Assembly (NCBI GenBank): GCA_946902875.1
Contig: OX336345.1
Location: forward strand, 7,719,395 to 7,783,394
Origin: Nematopogon swammerdamellus
Taxonomy: Eukaryota; Arthropoda; Insecta; Lepidoptera; Adelidae
DNA: 64,000 nt
Reading direction: 5' to 3'
Of this stretch, positions 1-10,800 are shown one piece after another. The notes beneath the pieces are model-generated. The model was not told the origin of the DNA and made no database searches. It was given only the letters and a program-made list of their open reading frames with translations. Every line of letters begins with the position of its first letter. Within the stretch, counting starts at the first letter, position 1. A program made the position numbers and the translations under genes.

Positions 1-780
1 TTTGTTTTGGTCATAACTCGAGAACCACTGGTGCTAGACCCATCGTGTTGGTACTCAAACTTCAAGTCTCGGTGAGATCTATCCATCTCTCACGTGAACT
101 TTTGTTTTGGTCATAACCCGAGAACCACTGGTGCTAGACCCATCGTGTTGGTACTCAAACTTCATGTCTCGGTGAGATCTATCCATCTCTCACGTGAACT
201 TTTGTTTTGGTCATAACTCGAGAACCACTGGTGCTAGACCCATCGTGTTGGTACTCAAACTTCAAGTGTCGGTGAGATCTATCCATCTCTCACGTGAACT
301 TTTGTTTTGGTCATAACCCGAGAACCACTGGTGCTAGACCCATCGTGTTGGTACTCAAACTTCATGTCTCGGTGAGATCTATCCACCTCTCACGTGAACT
401 TTTGTTTTGGTCATAACTCGAGAACCACTGGTGCTAGACCCATCGTGTTGGTACTCAAACTTCATGTCTCGGTGAGATCTATCCATCTCTTACGTGAACT
501 TTTGTTTTGGTCATAACTCGAGAACCACTGGTGCTAGACCCATCGTGTTGGTACTCAAACTTCAGGTCTCGGTGAGATCTATTCAACTGTCACGTGAACT
601 TTTGTTTTGGTCATAACTCGAGAACCACTGGTGCTAGACCCATCGTGTTGGTACTCACACTTCATGTCTCGCTGAGATCTATCCATCTGTCACGGGAACT
701 TTTGTTTTGGTCATAACTCGAGAATCACTGGTGCTAGACCCAACGTGTTGGTACTCAAACTTCAGGTCTCGGTGAGATCT
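1..780 (+). repeat. 100-bp tandem array, direct part (about 7.8 copies)
   Basis: The sequence starting TTTGTTTTGGTCATAA recurs at 1, 101, 201, 301, 401, 501, 601 and 701, an exact 100-bp period with only scattered substitutions. Each unit carries the palindromic words CTCGAG, AGATCT and CACGTG (with occasional changes). The array starts at the window edge, so its true length is unknown. The phrase TTCTCGAGTTATGACC, seen on the other strand, resembles text common in lepidopteran transposons, so the unit may be transposon-derived (inference). Not coding. Confidence 0.97.
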
Positions 781-1153
781 AACACGATGGGTCTAGCACC
801 AGTGGTTCTCGAGTTATGACCAAAACAAAATTTCACGTGAAAGATGGATAGATCTCACCGAGACTTGAAGTTTGAGTACCAACACGATGGGTCTAGCACC
901 AGTGGTTCTCGAGTTATGACCAAAACAAAAGTTCACGTGACAGATGGATAGATCTCACCGAGACCTGAAGTTTGAGTACCAACACGATGGGTCTAGCACC
1001 AGTGGTTCTCGAGTTATGACCAAAACAAAAGTTTACGTGACAGATGGATAGATCTCACCGAGACATGAAGTTTGAGTACCAACACGATGGGTCTAGCACC
1101 AGTGGTTCTCGAGTTATGACCAAATCAAAGGTTCACGTGACAGATAGATAGAT
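781..1153 (-). repeat. Same 100-bp repeat, inverted part (about 3.7 copies)
   Basis: From 781 the same unit reads on the opposite strand with the same 100-bp period (AACACGATGG at 781, 881, 981 and 1081). The switch occurs directly after GGTGAGATCT at 771-780 with no spacer. About 370 bp can therefore pair with the direct part. The inverted arm decays into unrelated sequence near 1153. Confidence 0.96.
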
Positions 1154-1323
1154 TTTAGAAATTATTCGCAATTATCGGATGCATGCAAGCAAATCCGAAA
1201 GCAACAGCTAACAATATATAAATTTTTGAAATGTGCTGATTAAGCCCTTTCATTTGATACCCCATTTTGTCAAAATTATGATAAGTAGGTAGTTTCGAAG
1301 TTATGTATGAGGGAACAGATGAA

Positions 1324-1416
1324 CATACATACATACATATATACATACATACATACATATATACATACATACATACATACATACATACATACATACATAC
1401 ATACATACATACATAC
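1324..1416. repeat. (CATA)n microsatellite
   Basis: About 93 bp of CATA repeats, interrupted twice by TATA steps. Open frames through it encode only Met-Tyr-Val-Cys type repeats and are not genes. Confidence 0.97.
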
Positions 1417-1985
1417 CGGTCAAATACATAACCTTCCTTCTCGCTTCGCCGTAGTCGGGTAATAATAAGAATCTGTTCGCTAATATTGCGCGCATACTAC
1501 ACTACGCACAATATAATAAACACACCATCAATTAACTTAAATCAAATAGGAACTTCAGTTAAATAAATATCCGCTAACATCGACCCGCAACAACACATTT
1601 TTTTACATAGGTTTGCACCTAAAATTAATCAAATAGATACCCAACGAAGTAAATCTACATAATATTATGAAATGGAATTAAATAAGAAACTGCTCGAGAC
1701 AATGCATACACACACCGCGTGGCAGCGCGGCAGCCTGGTGCGCTATTAGAAATTAGAACCACTCGCCCTCACGCAGCGCCGCGCCCCGCACCTCCGCCAG
1801 CCGTCCGCCGCTGCATACCTTTATTTTGCGCGCGGAACAATTCGATTTGTATGAGAGCCACATCTTAGCGTAACCGGAACTGAATTTTATGTAGCCTATC
1901 CTGTGTCTGTTAGCCTATACTTAGTTAAATGTGCTTGTAAAAAGTTTCATCGAATTCGGATAATCGGCTTAAGAGTTATGGCGGA
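1417..1985. other. Unassigned stretch with a GC-rich patch at 1715-1815
   Basis: No gene is recognised. The stretch is AT-rich except for 1715-1815, which is rich in CGC, GCGG and CCGCC words. The rest contains nothing I can name. Confidence 0.4.
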
Positions 1986-2104
1986 ACATACATACATACA
2001 TACTTACATACATGCATGCATGCATGCATGCATGCATACATACATACATACATACATACATACATACATACATACATACATACATACATACATACATACA
2101 TACA
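1986..2104. repeat. (CATA)n/(CATG)n microsatellite
   Basis: CATA repeats containing a central block of CATG repeats near 2009-2032. A second, independent tract about 570 bp after the first. Not coding. Confidence 0.97.
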
Positions 2105-2213
2105 GAAAGATTTCTCAAAATCGTCAATTTAGCTTTAGTATCATACATAGGGGCTACAAACTCAATGTTTCCTAAAACAAAGTAACTTACTCCATGATGA
2201 TATGACATGATAA

Positions 2214-2396
2214 CGCACGCACGTCGCAACTTGCACCGCGCCACGCAACGCAACGCGCGCCCCGCGTATGGCTGGCTGACCGACGCGCGAGCGCGGCGGA
2301 GCGGGGGGGGGGGGGGAGGCGGCGTGCGCGTGCCTCGATCGCTCGCTCGCCTCGCCCGCCGCGCCGCCGCCCGCGCCCGCTATTCCCCACGTTTGC
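2214..2396. other. CpG-rich island with a G14 run
   Basis: About 180 bp with very high GC content and many CpG steps, sitting in AT-rich flanks. It contains a run of 14 G at 2303-2316 followed by GGCGG. It could be a promoter-type island or part of a GC-rich transposon. I see no TATA box, initiator or convincing reading frame. Apparent open frames on both strands are Arg/Ala/Gly-rich composition artefacts. Confidence 0.5.
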
Positions 2397-2438
2397 ACTT
2401 CATGCGAAGTTAGTTTTTTTTTTCAAATAATAAAATTC

Positions 2439-2882
2439 CGTGGATAAAAACGACACAAATTATGAATAGTGTTTTGTTACACACACATAATCAAAAAGAG
2501 GTAAACTCTAATAATCCGTATTTTCTTTTGTGGCTTTTAGAGGTTGTTGTAATAAAAATATTAAATATCTATAAATGTCGTGGATGAATTCGACACAAAA
2601 TATTTTGAACAACAGATATCAGTACTCTAAAACGCGTAACACCTATTTAACCTTTTCTAATATTCTTTTAGAGCTATTTGGGCGATGTATTAGGTACTGG
2701 TTAAATATAAGGATTTCCGTGGACAGAGATGACACAAAATGTTTTTGCACATCGGTTACTACTTCAATATTATCATGAAAGTAAAATTTTCTTTTCTAAT
2801 TTTCTTTTCGTCCAATATTGATCTAAAACACAAATACCTAAATTTCTACGTATGCAAATTCCTAGGATGACACAAACTAATA
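2439..2882 (+). repeat. Degenerate tandem repeat, about 140-bp unit, 3+ copies
   Basis: A diverged motif of the form CGTGGAT...GACACAAA recurs near 2441, 2577 and 2717, with a fourth partial copy near 2860 (CCTAGGATGACACAAA). Spacing is about 137-143 bp. Each unit also carries a downstream TTCTTTT block. Copies are strongly diverged, so the array is old. Function unknown. Confidence 0.6.
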
Positions 2883-2884
2883 TA

Positions 2885-2915
2885 TTAGGTTGGGCAAATG
2901 GTTCGGAAACTATAT
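2885..2915 (+). mobile_element. Mariner-like terminal repeat relic
   Basis: TTAGGTTGGGCAAATGGTTC preceded by TA resembles mariner inverted-terminal-repeat openings (TTAGGTTGG type) with the TA target dinucleotide. No matching second terminus or transposase was found nearby, so it would be a solo end. Confidence 0.35.
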
Positions 2916-2989
2916 GCGACAAATAAACAACTTTAATATTTTTGAAACCAAAAAACCTAGCGCTACAGGTCTAAATACAATACAAGCTC

Positions 2990-3215
2990 GACGAACGGCG
3001 GGGCGGGGGCAAGTGAGCGAGAGGGCTGAATGTGAACACGATGCTCGCGTCGATGCTGCCAGTCCTTTGACTCCCGCACGAAAAACCGACAATTTCGGGA
3101 GCATCGGCAGCGCGAGCGGCATGACGAGTATCAGCGCGAGTATCGTGTTTACATTCTCGCGCTGCATACTGCCCTGCTCACTTCCCTGCCCTGTAGGGCT
3201 GAGTGTAAACCTCGC
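2990..3215. repeat. GC-rich imperfect inverted repeat (foldback)
   Basis: Left-arm words such as AATGTGAACACGAT and GCAAGTGAGC recur as imperfect complements near 3140-3190 (ATCGTGTTTACATT, GCTCACTT). Inner words ACTCCCG and CGGGAG also pair. The arms are imperfect, typical of an old non-autonomous foldback transposon. No family assigned. Confidence 0.5.
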
Positions 3216-3613
3216 ATTAGTCATTTAGGAAGAATTTTTTTACACTTAATTTAAACAGTCTCTTATCTCTTTTGGTATTTTATTAAAAAGTTTAGTTTAT
3301 TTAAAGAACCTGACATATTGCTCTAATATTACATGCGTCAGGCGATTGCAACTTGTACCATCTTCGTCTTGTCGAAAAAATTCCATTTCCCAGATATCGA
3401 ATAGAAGTGGAAGAAATTCCATTGTTCAATAAGCCTGCCGTCTGTATACTCTTTCCTAATCTGTGTTTTTGCAATGCAGATAAAATACCTAAAAACAAAC
3501 GGTCTTCCATTTAACATTGTATCCTCGAGATAATACACAATGTATGCGTAATGATTATGCGAAGAGATGCGTAGAGGTTACTAGATATGTAAATGCTGCT
3601 ATTACATACAACT

Positions 3614-4064
3614 AATATTAATGTAATACCACTGCATCTCTCCCCGCGCATGTCTTAGAAGGCGACTAAAGGATAAGGACGAGATGCCGTGCATAAGGAC
3701 GACAGACTAGCCACCTCTCACCTTGGCACGGTCCTTCCACAGAGTCATGCAGCCGGTGGGTCGTCATGCCTTAATTGCTGCTTGATATTTATCTTGTCCT
3801 AAAACTTTGCTAAATGTGGTGGTCGGTGTTTTTTTTTTTATGGAAACTGGCACGGTTGGCTACATCACGTACAACATCCGTGATGTCAGCCCATAACACC
3901 GGGTGGACTTGGTGCCACGTCAGTGCTTCCCTTCGGTCGTGCCGGCTACACTGAACTGGACGGAAAACACAAACTATTTACATAGCCTTTTTTACAAGAA
4001 TACTTGCAGCACAACCTGACTACTCTGCTTACCCCGATTGTCGAAATACAGAGTGTGGTATTTA
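3614..4064 (+). mobile_element. SINE family B copy, interrupted by a nested SINE
   Basis: Family B runs from the head (CCACTGCATCTCTCCCC) through CTTGGCACGGTCC and TGGTGGTCGGTGTT to a tail near GATTGTCGAAATACAG and TATTTATG. It is split at about 3830 by an antisense piece of family A and resumes near 3991. The element's usual GTGCTGTAA segment at the junction is missing, so a small deletion accompanied the insertion or followed it. Confidence 0.85.
3831..3990 (-). mobile_element. 5'-truncated SINE family A, nested inside SINE B
   Basis: A T run then ATGGAAACTGGCACGG is the reverse complement of the family A poly-A tail. The copy continues to AACTATTTACATAGCC, where the 5' part is lost. Its position inside SINE B shows that family A was active after this B copy had inserted. 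Confidence 0.85.
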
Positions 4065-4719
4065 TGTACCTACTAATATAATATTATGAAGATAATTAAG
4101 AATAAATGCTCAAGTTCTAAATGATCTGTAACTCCGTACATACTACATACCTACATCGCTAGTCTAAGTACAATTTAACATCTTCTACAGACAGATATCT
4201 AGGTAATTTTCATTACCTAGATACCGCATAGAACGTGTATAATGTAGAGCAATTCATCAGTAGTGGCAATTAGCAATTAAACAGTGCTTTGTTGTGACAA
4301 CCCAACTAATTCGCGACAGAGACGCGAGCGCAATGCGTATACTTAGTTACTAGCTTGCTAGGGATACCACAACGCACTGACATGTCGGGACTAAATAATT
4401 TTCAAACTTAAGACCACACAAAACTTCATGGATACAGTCATGGCATCTAGTTTTGTAGGGAATAAAGTGTAATGAGGTGATATCACGTTGCAACAGATTA
4501 TGTAGGTAGGTAAATGTGTCAGGTTCCATAAAAGAATAAAAAGCGATCAAGTGCGAATTGAACTCGCGTGGAAAGGGAAACCCTCTCCACCATTCCGTCT
4601 TCTGTGAGTATTTTAAGACAGACGGACAGCGAAATTATACTTTAGGGTTTTCTTTTTTTCATTTTTCGTACGGAATCCTAAAACAGGAGCAGATTTTGTG
4701 TACGTATTTTTTTTCTCTA

Positions 4720-4985
4720 CATTTTATAAACGGAAGATTCCGTCCGGATTTCTGAACCGATTTTGATGTGGTTTTCACCAATTTTCAGTAAATTTCTCTA
4801 CGTAGGCTACATGCTAAATATCATCACGATTTGATACTGCGGGGATGGGCAGTGAAAAAAAATACAACACAAACTGGCACAAATACTCACTCGCGGGATT
4901 ATATATTATTGTTGCAGATATAGGACGCAAAGTCGAACGAAGTACATCCGAACGAAGCCGGGTCCTGAAGCTAGTAATTTATTAC
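4720..4985. mobile_element. Degenerate transposon-like stretch
   Basis: Phrases of the kind CTGAACCGATTTTGATG and CGAACGAAGCCGGG resemble wording that is repeated across lepidopteran genomes in non-autonomous elements. Ends are not definable here. Confidence 0.3.
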
Positions 4986-6190
4986 TATTGTCTCTTCTCG
5001 AATCGGTGTCCCATATGTGCCTGAATCATTCATGGCGACACTAACTCGCCAGCTAGAACTAGAAAATCGAGTTACCGAATTTTGTAAGTCATCGTGTATG
5101 CGATACGAGTTAGGTATGATATTGAGAGTTCTGTATACCCAGACCCACTGTATTACATATAATATCAATTTCAAGTTATTCAGTTGGCATATCTGACCTA
5201 GCTTGACAGTTAAGAGTATTGTGATTTCGTAATAAAATAATTTAAGTTAATTCACTGCTTGGGCGTCGTCGGTCGAACTGGACGACATATTATCAATTAA
5301 TAATAACATAGTTTTAGTTTGAATTTGTTTTAGTTTAAGGTTATTCTTATTTAGAATGTATGCCATCTATTAAATATATTGATAAATATATATAGGTAAT
5401 TCATTTTAATTGTATATCACTATGTGTTTCTTTATTCGTTTCCTCGTGTAGCCAAAGTTTTAACCTGGGGAAGCATGTATGTACATACAGGTATGCCTAT
5501 GTACTTGCCTAAGTCAAGACATACAGACCAGTGAATAAGTTATGTTTTATACAGACTAAGAATAAGCTATTTTTATATGAAAATATGTGTACTGTATTTT
5601 TTAAAAATGGAGGCACCCCTTTATTTACAACCCTATCTACCACAATTTCTATTTACACCGCATAACAATGGGGAAAGCGCAATTAAGCGTGTGATATGTT
5701 CTAGATAGAATGACAGATATATCCACATTTAAACCAAAGTGACTTATAAAAATTCGAATTCGGACTCTTGCTAGAATAGATTATCATCTGTTCACCTCTC
5801 ACTAGTGAATGGGGGTTCTGCGGCGTTCGGTTGGTGCGCGAGGCACAAAAATTAATATCCAGAAACGCATTGTCGTTCACTTCATAAATTTTAGCGGAAA
5901 CGACATTTAGATCGGCTTGCACTCCATTTTACATCAGACAGAAGAAACGCGATTAAAGCCTTGGATTCGCTGGAGGGCAAATACTCTCGCAACATGTTGT
6001 GTAGTAGCACGCAACATAGCGTGGCATTTGCGTGCCGCGGAGCATGTTTCAGGCGATATCTTTACGAAAACTGACCGGTGTGTGCAGAGAACTTGACCCG
6101 CGATATATTCCAAGATGTTCCCCATACCATACACCGTAGCAGTCCCAGCGGACATGTCCCGCGGCATTTGACCCTAGGCTTAAGACGAGA
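4986..6190. other. Unassigned AT-rich stretch
   Basis: No recognisable gene, RNA or repeat family. Short open frames show no domain or splice context. Confidence 0.4.
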
Positions 6191-6196
6191 AAGAAG

Positions 6197-6590
6197 TTTT
6201 TTTTTATGTAATCCGGTATGGGTGGCTGAGTTGGAGGGACCAAAGCGCATGCTCCGACCAGCCAATATCACCTCCGAGAAGGTAGGTGCCACACCGGAGA
6301 GACTTCCCTGGATTGCTGGCTATACTGGACTAGAGGAGAACACAACCGACACACCGAGATCCAGTACGGTGGTACCAACCCAGTCGGCTACAATTTAAGC
6401 CTACCATCTAGTAAGGGGCAAGGGAAGGGACCTACAGTTTACACCGGTTCCGAACGGTGAAGCAACAGGTGTAGGTATACACGTAAATTTTTTCGTCAGA
6501 AAAAACTCATTGGTACACGCCGACGGGATTCGAACCGCGGACCTCTCGCATGAAAAGCCGATGCCCAAACCACTGGGCCACCCGCCGCTT
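6197..6590 (-). mobile_element. SINE family C, near full length, tRNA-derived head
   Basis: Read on the minus strand it opens with a tRNA-like head at 6518-6588: an A-box-like TGGCCCAGTGG and a B box GGTTCGAATCC. A body follows with CTAGATGGTAGGC and TTGGTACCACCG, and a tail that ends TTACAT plus A run (T run on the plus strand near 6200). The head resembles a tRNA but is followed directly by SINE body, so it is not a tRNA gene. No clear target-site duplication is seen. Confidence 0.85.
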
Positions 6591-6599
6591 AACTTTGTT

Positions 6600-8040
6600 C
6601 ATACCAAATCTTTCGGCATTTATGTTTTCTAGTCCCCTAAACCTTATCTCATTTTTTAAATTTTTTCTTCTTGTCTTAAGAACAGTCCAATCTACGTTCC
6701 TGTTATTTTTTGTTTAGATCAAATATACCTACAACACCGGAGCTAAAAAATTGTATTTCAACCGAAAAAATTTGAATTGAAAAAACAATTTTATAAAGTT
6801 AACTTCCATCTCGTCTTAAACAAGTGTGTCAGAATACACAAAGATTTTAATCGATACATAGAGCATAGTCTAACAATATGGCACACTACAGACAATGTCA
6901 CCAATGAAAGGGCCGCATGCGGCTACTTCGGATCAGACGCAGCATCACGCGCGTGTTGAGAGGTCGTTCCACGGAATGTAACGGAACGCGCCGATACGCG
7001 AGAGGCAGCTTTTGATGCGATTCTTGGTGACTACTGTACACGAAGTCACACACACCGTTATGTCTAATCCGTGCCGAACTCTTGAGCAATTTGCCTTATC
7101 TATCGATTAAAATCTTTGGTTTTTACAATAATTTCCGTCTTTGCCAGTTTTCATTCACCAGTTGATGTCCCTTCAAGGTATTTATTTTTTTGGAGCGAGG
7201 GTAAAAAATGTCGTCTTCCGATTCGCCATAATTCAATTACGTTCCTATTGAATAGTGAGGAGATTCGCCTAGCAAGGTTTCTATTGAACCGAATAGGATA
7301 TTCGATACTGACCCTGGAGTCATGAATCGACCGGAGCTGGCCTTGAAAATTGACATAGATGTCCCGGAATTTGTAGAGAAAAGTTGGGTACTTATAGATA
7401 AAGTTCACATGAGAAGACAGAAGATTTGATTGAAGTGCACTGTTGTTAGTAGTACTATTTTCAACGTTTGGGAGTCAAAGGGTCACTTCTAGTCTCGTTT
7501 TTGGGAAATAATTTGATATTAACATTTTTGGAAAAACATGAATAATTCTAAGTAATTATTACTTGCAAGACAATCTTATTGTCTTGTATTGTGGTAAATG
7601 TGGATTTATTCAGTCTCGTTAATCTGTGTGTTCAGACTGTCTAACAGAAAACTACTCAAATTAATGCCTAGGTTGGTATAGACACCCATTATTTATAATA
7701 ACTTAAACAATTCTTCCTCGAAATGAATAAATTCTTCCTTCCACGGTTCAAGTACGTGTCTGGAATACATCATGTAGAGTTTTTGTGACACGATACCACA
7801 AGTCAAGCGGTAAAATGTGACACTTTTATATTCCCTCGCATCAAATACTATGAAAATGTTAAGTACAAGAAAGATTCAAGGAGCCAGTGTTTGCGGTATT
7901 TGAGCTAGCTGGCGGACGAGATGAGCTGAGGAACTATTTGTCTATTAGCAACCATTTTGAAAATTTACTAGACCTGTCTCACTTGCATTCCAGAACTGAT
8001 CACTAAGTTTATTGAGACAGAATATAGGTATTGTTTTTGT
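6600..8040. other. Unassigned stretch
   Basis: AT-rich sequence without a gene or repeat I can name. The segment 7150-7410 has open frames on both strands, but neither matches a family I recognise. Confidence 0.35.
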
Positions 8041-8044
8041 AGGT

Positions 8045-8329
8045 TTTTTTTTATTGAAACCGCGACATGTTGCGCCGAGCCACTCATAAGGTGTCTAACG
8101 ACGCCCATAGACATTTGATCGTATGCTGGGGTCGCGAATGACATGACGGCCTGACAGTTGAAGAATGTACTTGGGGATATATATGGGCAGGGAGCGCGTT
8201 CCAGCGCTTACCGGTTCTGTAGAGGAAAGATCTACAGAACTGATTGGTACGCATGGTAATTTTACAATAATCTGCCCCTCTCTTACGTGGACAAAATGTA
8301 GCGTAGAAGAATGTGTAAAAATACAACAT
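8045..8329 (-). mobile_element. LINE 3' fragment (family D): ORF2 C-terminus plus 3' tail
   Basis: On the minus strand the frame contains SFLYRTGKRWNALPAHIYP, matching the style of the C-terminal tail of insect LINE ORF2 proteins (a ...FRTGKRWNxLP... motif). It ends with CLWASLDTL and a stop at 8084. A short 3' untranslated tail follows, ending in an A run (T run on the plus strand at about 8046). The catalytic reverse transcriptase part is absent, so this is a 5'-truncated dead copy. Three further copies of the same end lie at 16.97, 42.65 and 57.95 kb. Confidence 0.75.
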
Positions 8330-8339
8330 CTAACTTAGG

Positions 8340-10040
8340 CTACATTATAAACTTAGACATAATTCACCCAATATCTACAAGTTAGCACTCCTTATAAAAT
8401 GAAATCGTAAAAACAATTTATATAGGTGTTGAAAAACAACATTTTTATCAAGGTAATTTACGATGTTTCTTTGGCTATCTCTACCATTTCGAGACGCCAA
8501 TTTCCGTAGGTAAATAATATTTTCTTCGCCCGTCGACGTCCTACCGTGCGTTGTCGCTTATGGCAAAAACTTTGCGGGCCTAAACCCAATTTACATAATT
8601 TGAATATTTTAGCAGTTACTCACGGGCAGTGTGCCTAATCTGACTAGTTTGAATTAGAAAGACGCGCTGCATACAGCGTGCTACACCCGCCATCTTGCGC
8701 TAACGTTCGTTCCAATCTTGGTTCGTTCCTTGACATGTGAACATTTAAATTAAGAACTCTCTGGGGAAATTCTTACGTGTATAGATTTGCCTGTTTGCCT
8801 GTTTGCCTATTTGTTTGCCTGACTACGTATGGAAAAGAGGTCAATATGTAGGTAACTAGGCTACCTAGTCGCAATCGGTTAACGTAAATATTATCTTTTC
8901 GAGAAACTTTGTCTTTTCCGAATAACAGATTAGGGTAAACCTTCCTTAGGCCGGATCTCGTACTACAAGGAGGCTTTAATAGTCATGATTGCTCTAAGTA
9001 TTCTGCTTTAAAAATAAACTAAACAGAGTTTATGAAAGGAGCTTTGTAAAAATTCATTACCTATATTTTTACTTTCAATACGAAAAAACGTATTCTTTAA
9101 TTAGGTACCAAAGCCAACATAACAGAATAAGGTCACAGCGTTGACCGCAAGGCAATGCGAGACCTTGCTACGTGGACGGCCTGTCATCATTTACTTAAGT
9201 CACAGAATACTTAATAGTCTTAAGTGGCATATTGCAATGAATTCAAAAAGTAAATGCCGTTTCGACCGACGATGTCGTCTTTGCTTCGTGGACCTATATT
9301 ATAATATAATATACCTACAATTTGGCGGCGACCTTTACGGACAACTTAGAAGGGTAAACGGCATCATAAAAATTCGCGCCACTCTTGGGTCATGCTCTAT
9401 AAAGACATTTGGATCAAAGATCTTACAAATATATTCTAGTAATGTTACCAGTAAATAGTCGTTTCCATTTTTATAGCTTTATCATTAGACAAGAGGTCAC
9501 ATTAATATTATAATAATGGAGGAGAACATTTTTGCCAACAGTTAATTTAAGAAGACGCCAACGTTTGAATTATTGCTGCTCGTTATTTATTGCCAGCAAT
9601 TAAATCATAGACCGTGACGTGGACAAGATGTACTACTAAATGGCGTGATAAATGCGATCTGTGAAAAAGAAGCCTCGAAAAATAGGACTGGTCGCGTGTT
9701 TTCGCGATTTCTGAGATTTTGCTATAGCGATACAGAATCCAGTTTTTAGTTGGGCTGTAAATCGAAGTGAGGCATCCATCACGGTGATGGATGTGAGATT
9801 AAAGTGCATTTTTAATTGCCATCTAATGTTGTAACAAAAAGACGAAACAGCCTGGTGTGATGCGATGCGATTAACAGTGCCTAGATCATACCAGTAAATC
9901 TGTCATCCGTTCTTATCCAGTGAGGTGAACATCGACATGAAATCGAAAAGGACAAGTCATCACTGTTATTGGAACACCTTCCACGATTGCACATTGGAAG
10001 GCATCTAGGAACTTCTAGACCACGGAACTTTTTAAATATT
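8340..10040. other. Unassigned stretch
   Basis: No gene recognised. An open frame at 9141-9458 (+, 105 codons) has no motif I know. Part of 9860-10050 may be decayed upstream RTE sequence. Confidence 0.35.
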
Positions 10041-10049
10041 ACATACACA

Positions 10050-10400
10050 AATTTAAGTCGCTCAGCGAGATTTGGAAAGAGCAATGCTCGGTATTTCATT
10101 GATCGATGAAATGCGTACTGATGGAATACGACAAAAAACCAAGGTAGTCGACATTGCTTAGAAAATTAGCAAACTGAAGTGGCAATGGGCTGGGCGCATC
10201 TATCGCAGATCCGATAATCGCTGGGGTAGACGGGTGCTCGAATGGAGGCCACGTCCAAACAAACCTAGCATGGGACATCCCCCGGCTAGGTGGACAGACG
10301 ACCTAAAGGAGGATGCCGGGAGTGCATGGATGAGAAGAGCGGAAGTCCGCGTGTGGTGGCTTGGGAGAGGTTTACGTCCAGCAGTGGACCGATACGGGCT
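10050..10400 (+). pseudogene. RTE-type LINE, C-terminal reverse transcriptase fragment, broken
   Basis: The frame reads LERAMLGISLIDEMR, then KTKVVDIA, a stop at 10159-10161, then KLKWQWAGRIYRRSDNRWG and GHPPARWTDDLKEDAGSAWM. This is the hallmark C-terminal tail of RTE-clade LINE proteins (KLKWQWAGH...RW...GRPPARW.DDL). Compared with the second copy at 24.45 kb, bases are missing after GTGTGGTGGC near 10362. The terminal residues are therefore out of frame, and the expected end is read as GLRPAVDRYGL. The element's 3' signature GGACCGATACGGGCTGATG follows. The reverse transcriptase catalytic region is absent. Clearly inactive. Confidence 0.85.
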
Positions 10401-10526
10401 GATGGTGACTTACATACAAACATGTATTCAAGTGCCGTAGTTAGGAAGAACGCCTCTACGTAGTGTTACGGAACCATCTATGAGAGTTCATATTTTGCGG
10501 ATTTAAGTACCATGACGTGAATATGT

Positions 10527-10800
10527 CCGTGTATGTCGTAAAAGGCGACTAAGGGATATGACTCCCTTCTTATATTACTAGGTGGTAGGGTTTAACCCGC
10601 TCGGGTTGGTACCACCGCACTGAATGAAAGGTCGGTCGAAACGGCTATGTAAATAGTTTGTGTTTTCCGTCCAGTTCAGTGTAGCCGGCACGACCGAAGG
10701 GAAGCATTGACGTGGCACAAAGTTCATCCGGTGTTATGGGCTGACATCACGGATGTTGTAGGTGATGTAGCCAACCGTGTCAGTTTCCATAAAAAAAAAT
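10527..10800 (+). mobile_element. SINE family A, 5' truncated
   Basis: Starts inside the family head at CCGTGTATGTCGTAAAAGGC. It continues through CTAGGTGGTAGGG, TTGGTACCACCGCACTG and GTCCAGTTCAGTGTAGCC to TCAGTTTCCAT plus an A run at about 10791-10799. The first ~55 bp of the full element are absent. Confidence 0.9.

Noticed and set aside
1..1153. CRISPR array
   Set aside because: The 100-bp units are contiguous with no unique spacers, and the setting is an insect genome.
1155..2253. Met-Tyr-Val-Cys and Ile-His-Thr-Tyr repeat proteins
   Set aside because: Artefacts of the CATA microsatellites.
2187..2413. Arg/Ala/Gly-rich proteins on both strands of the CpG-rich patch
   Set aside because: Overlapping frames on both strands reflect GC composition rather than coding.
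6518..6588. tRNA gene on the minus strand
   Set aside because: A and B boxes are present, but the sequence runs directly into a SINE body and tail, and the same head recurs in other SINE copies.
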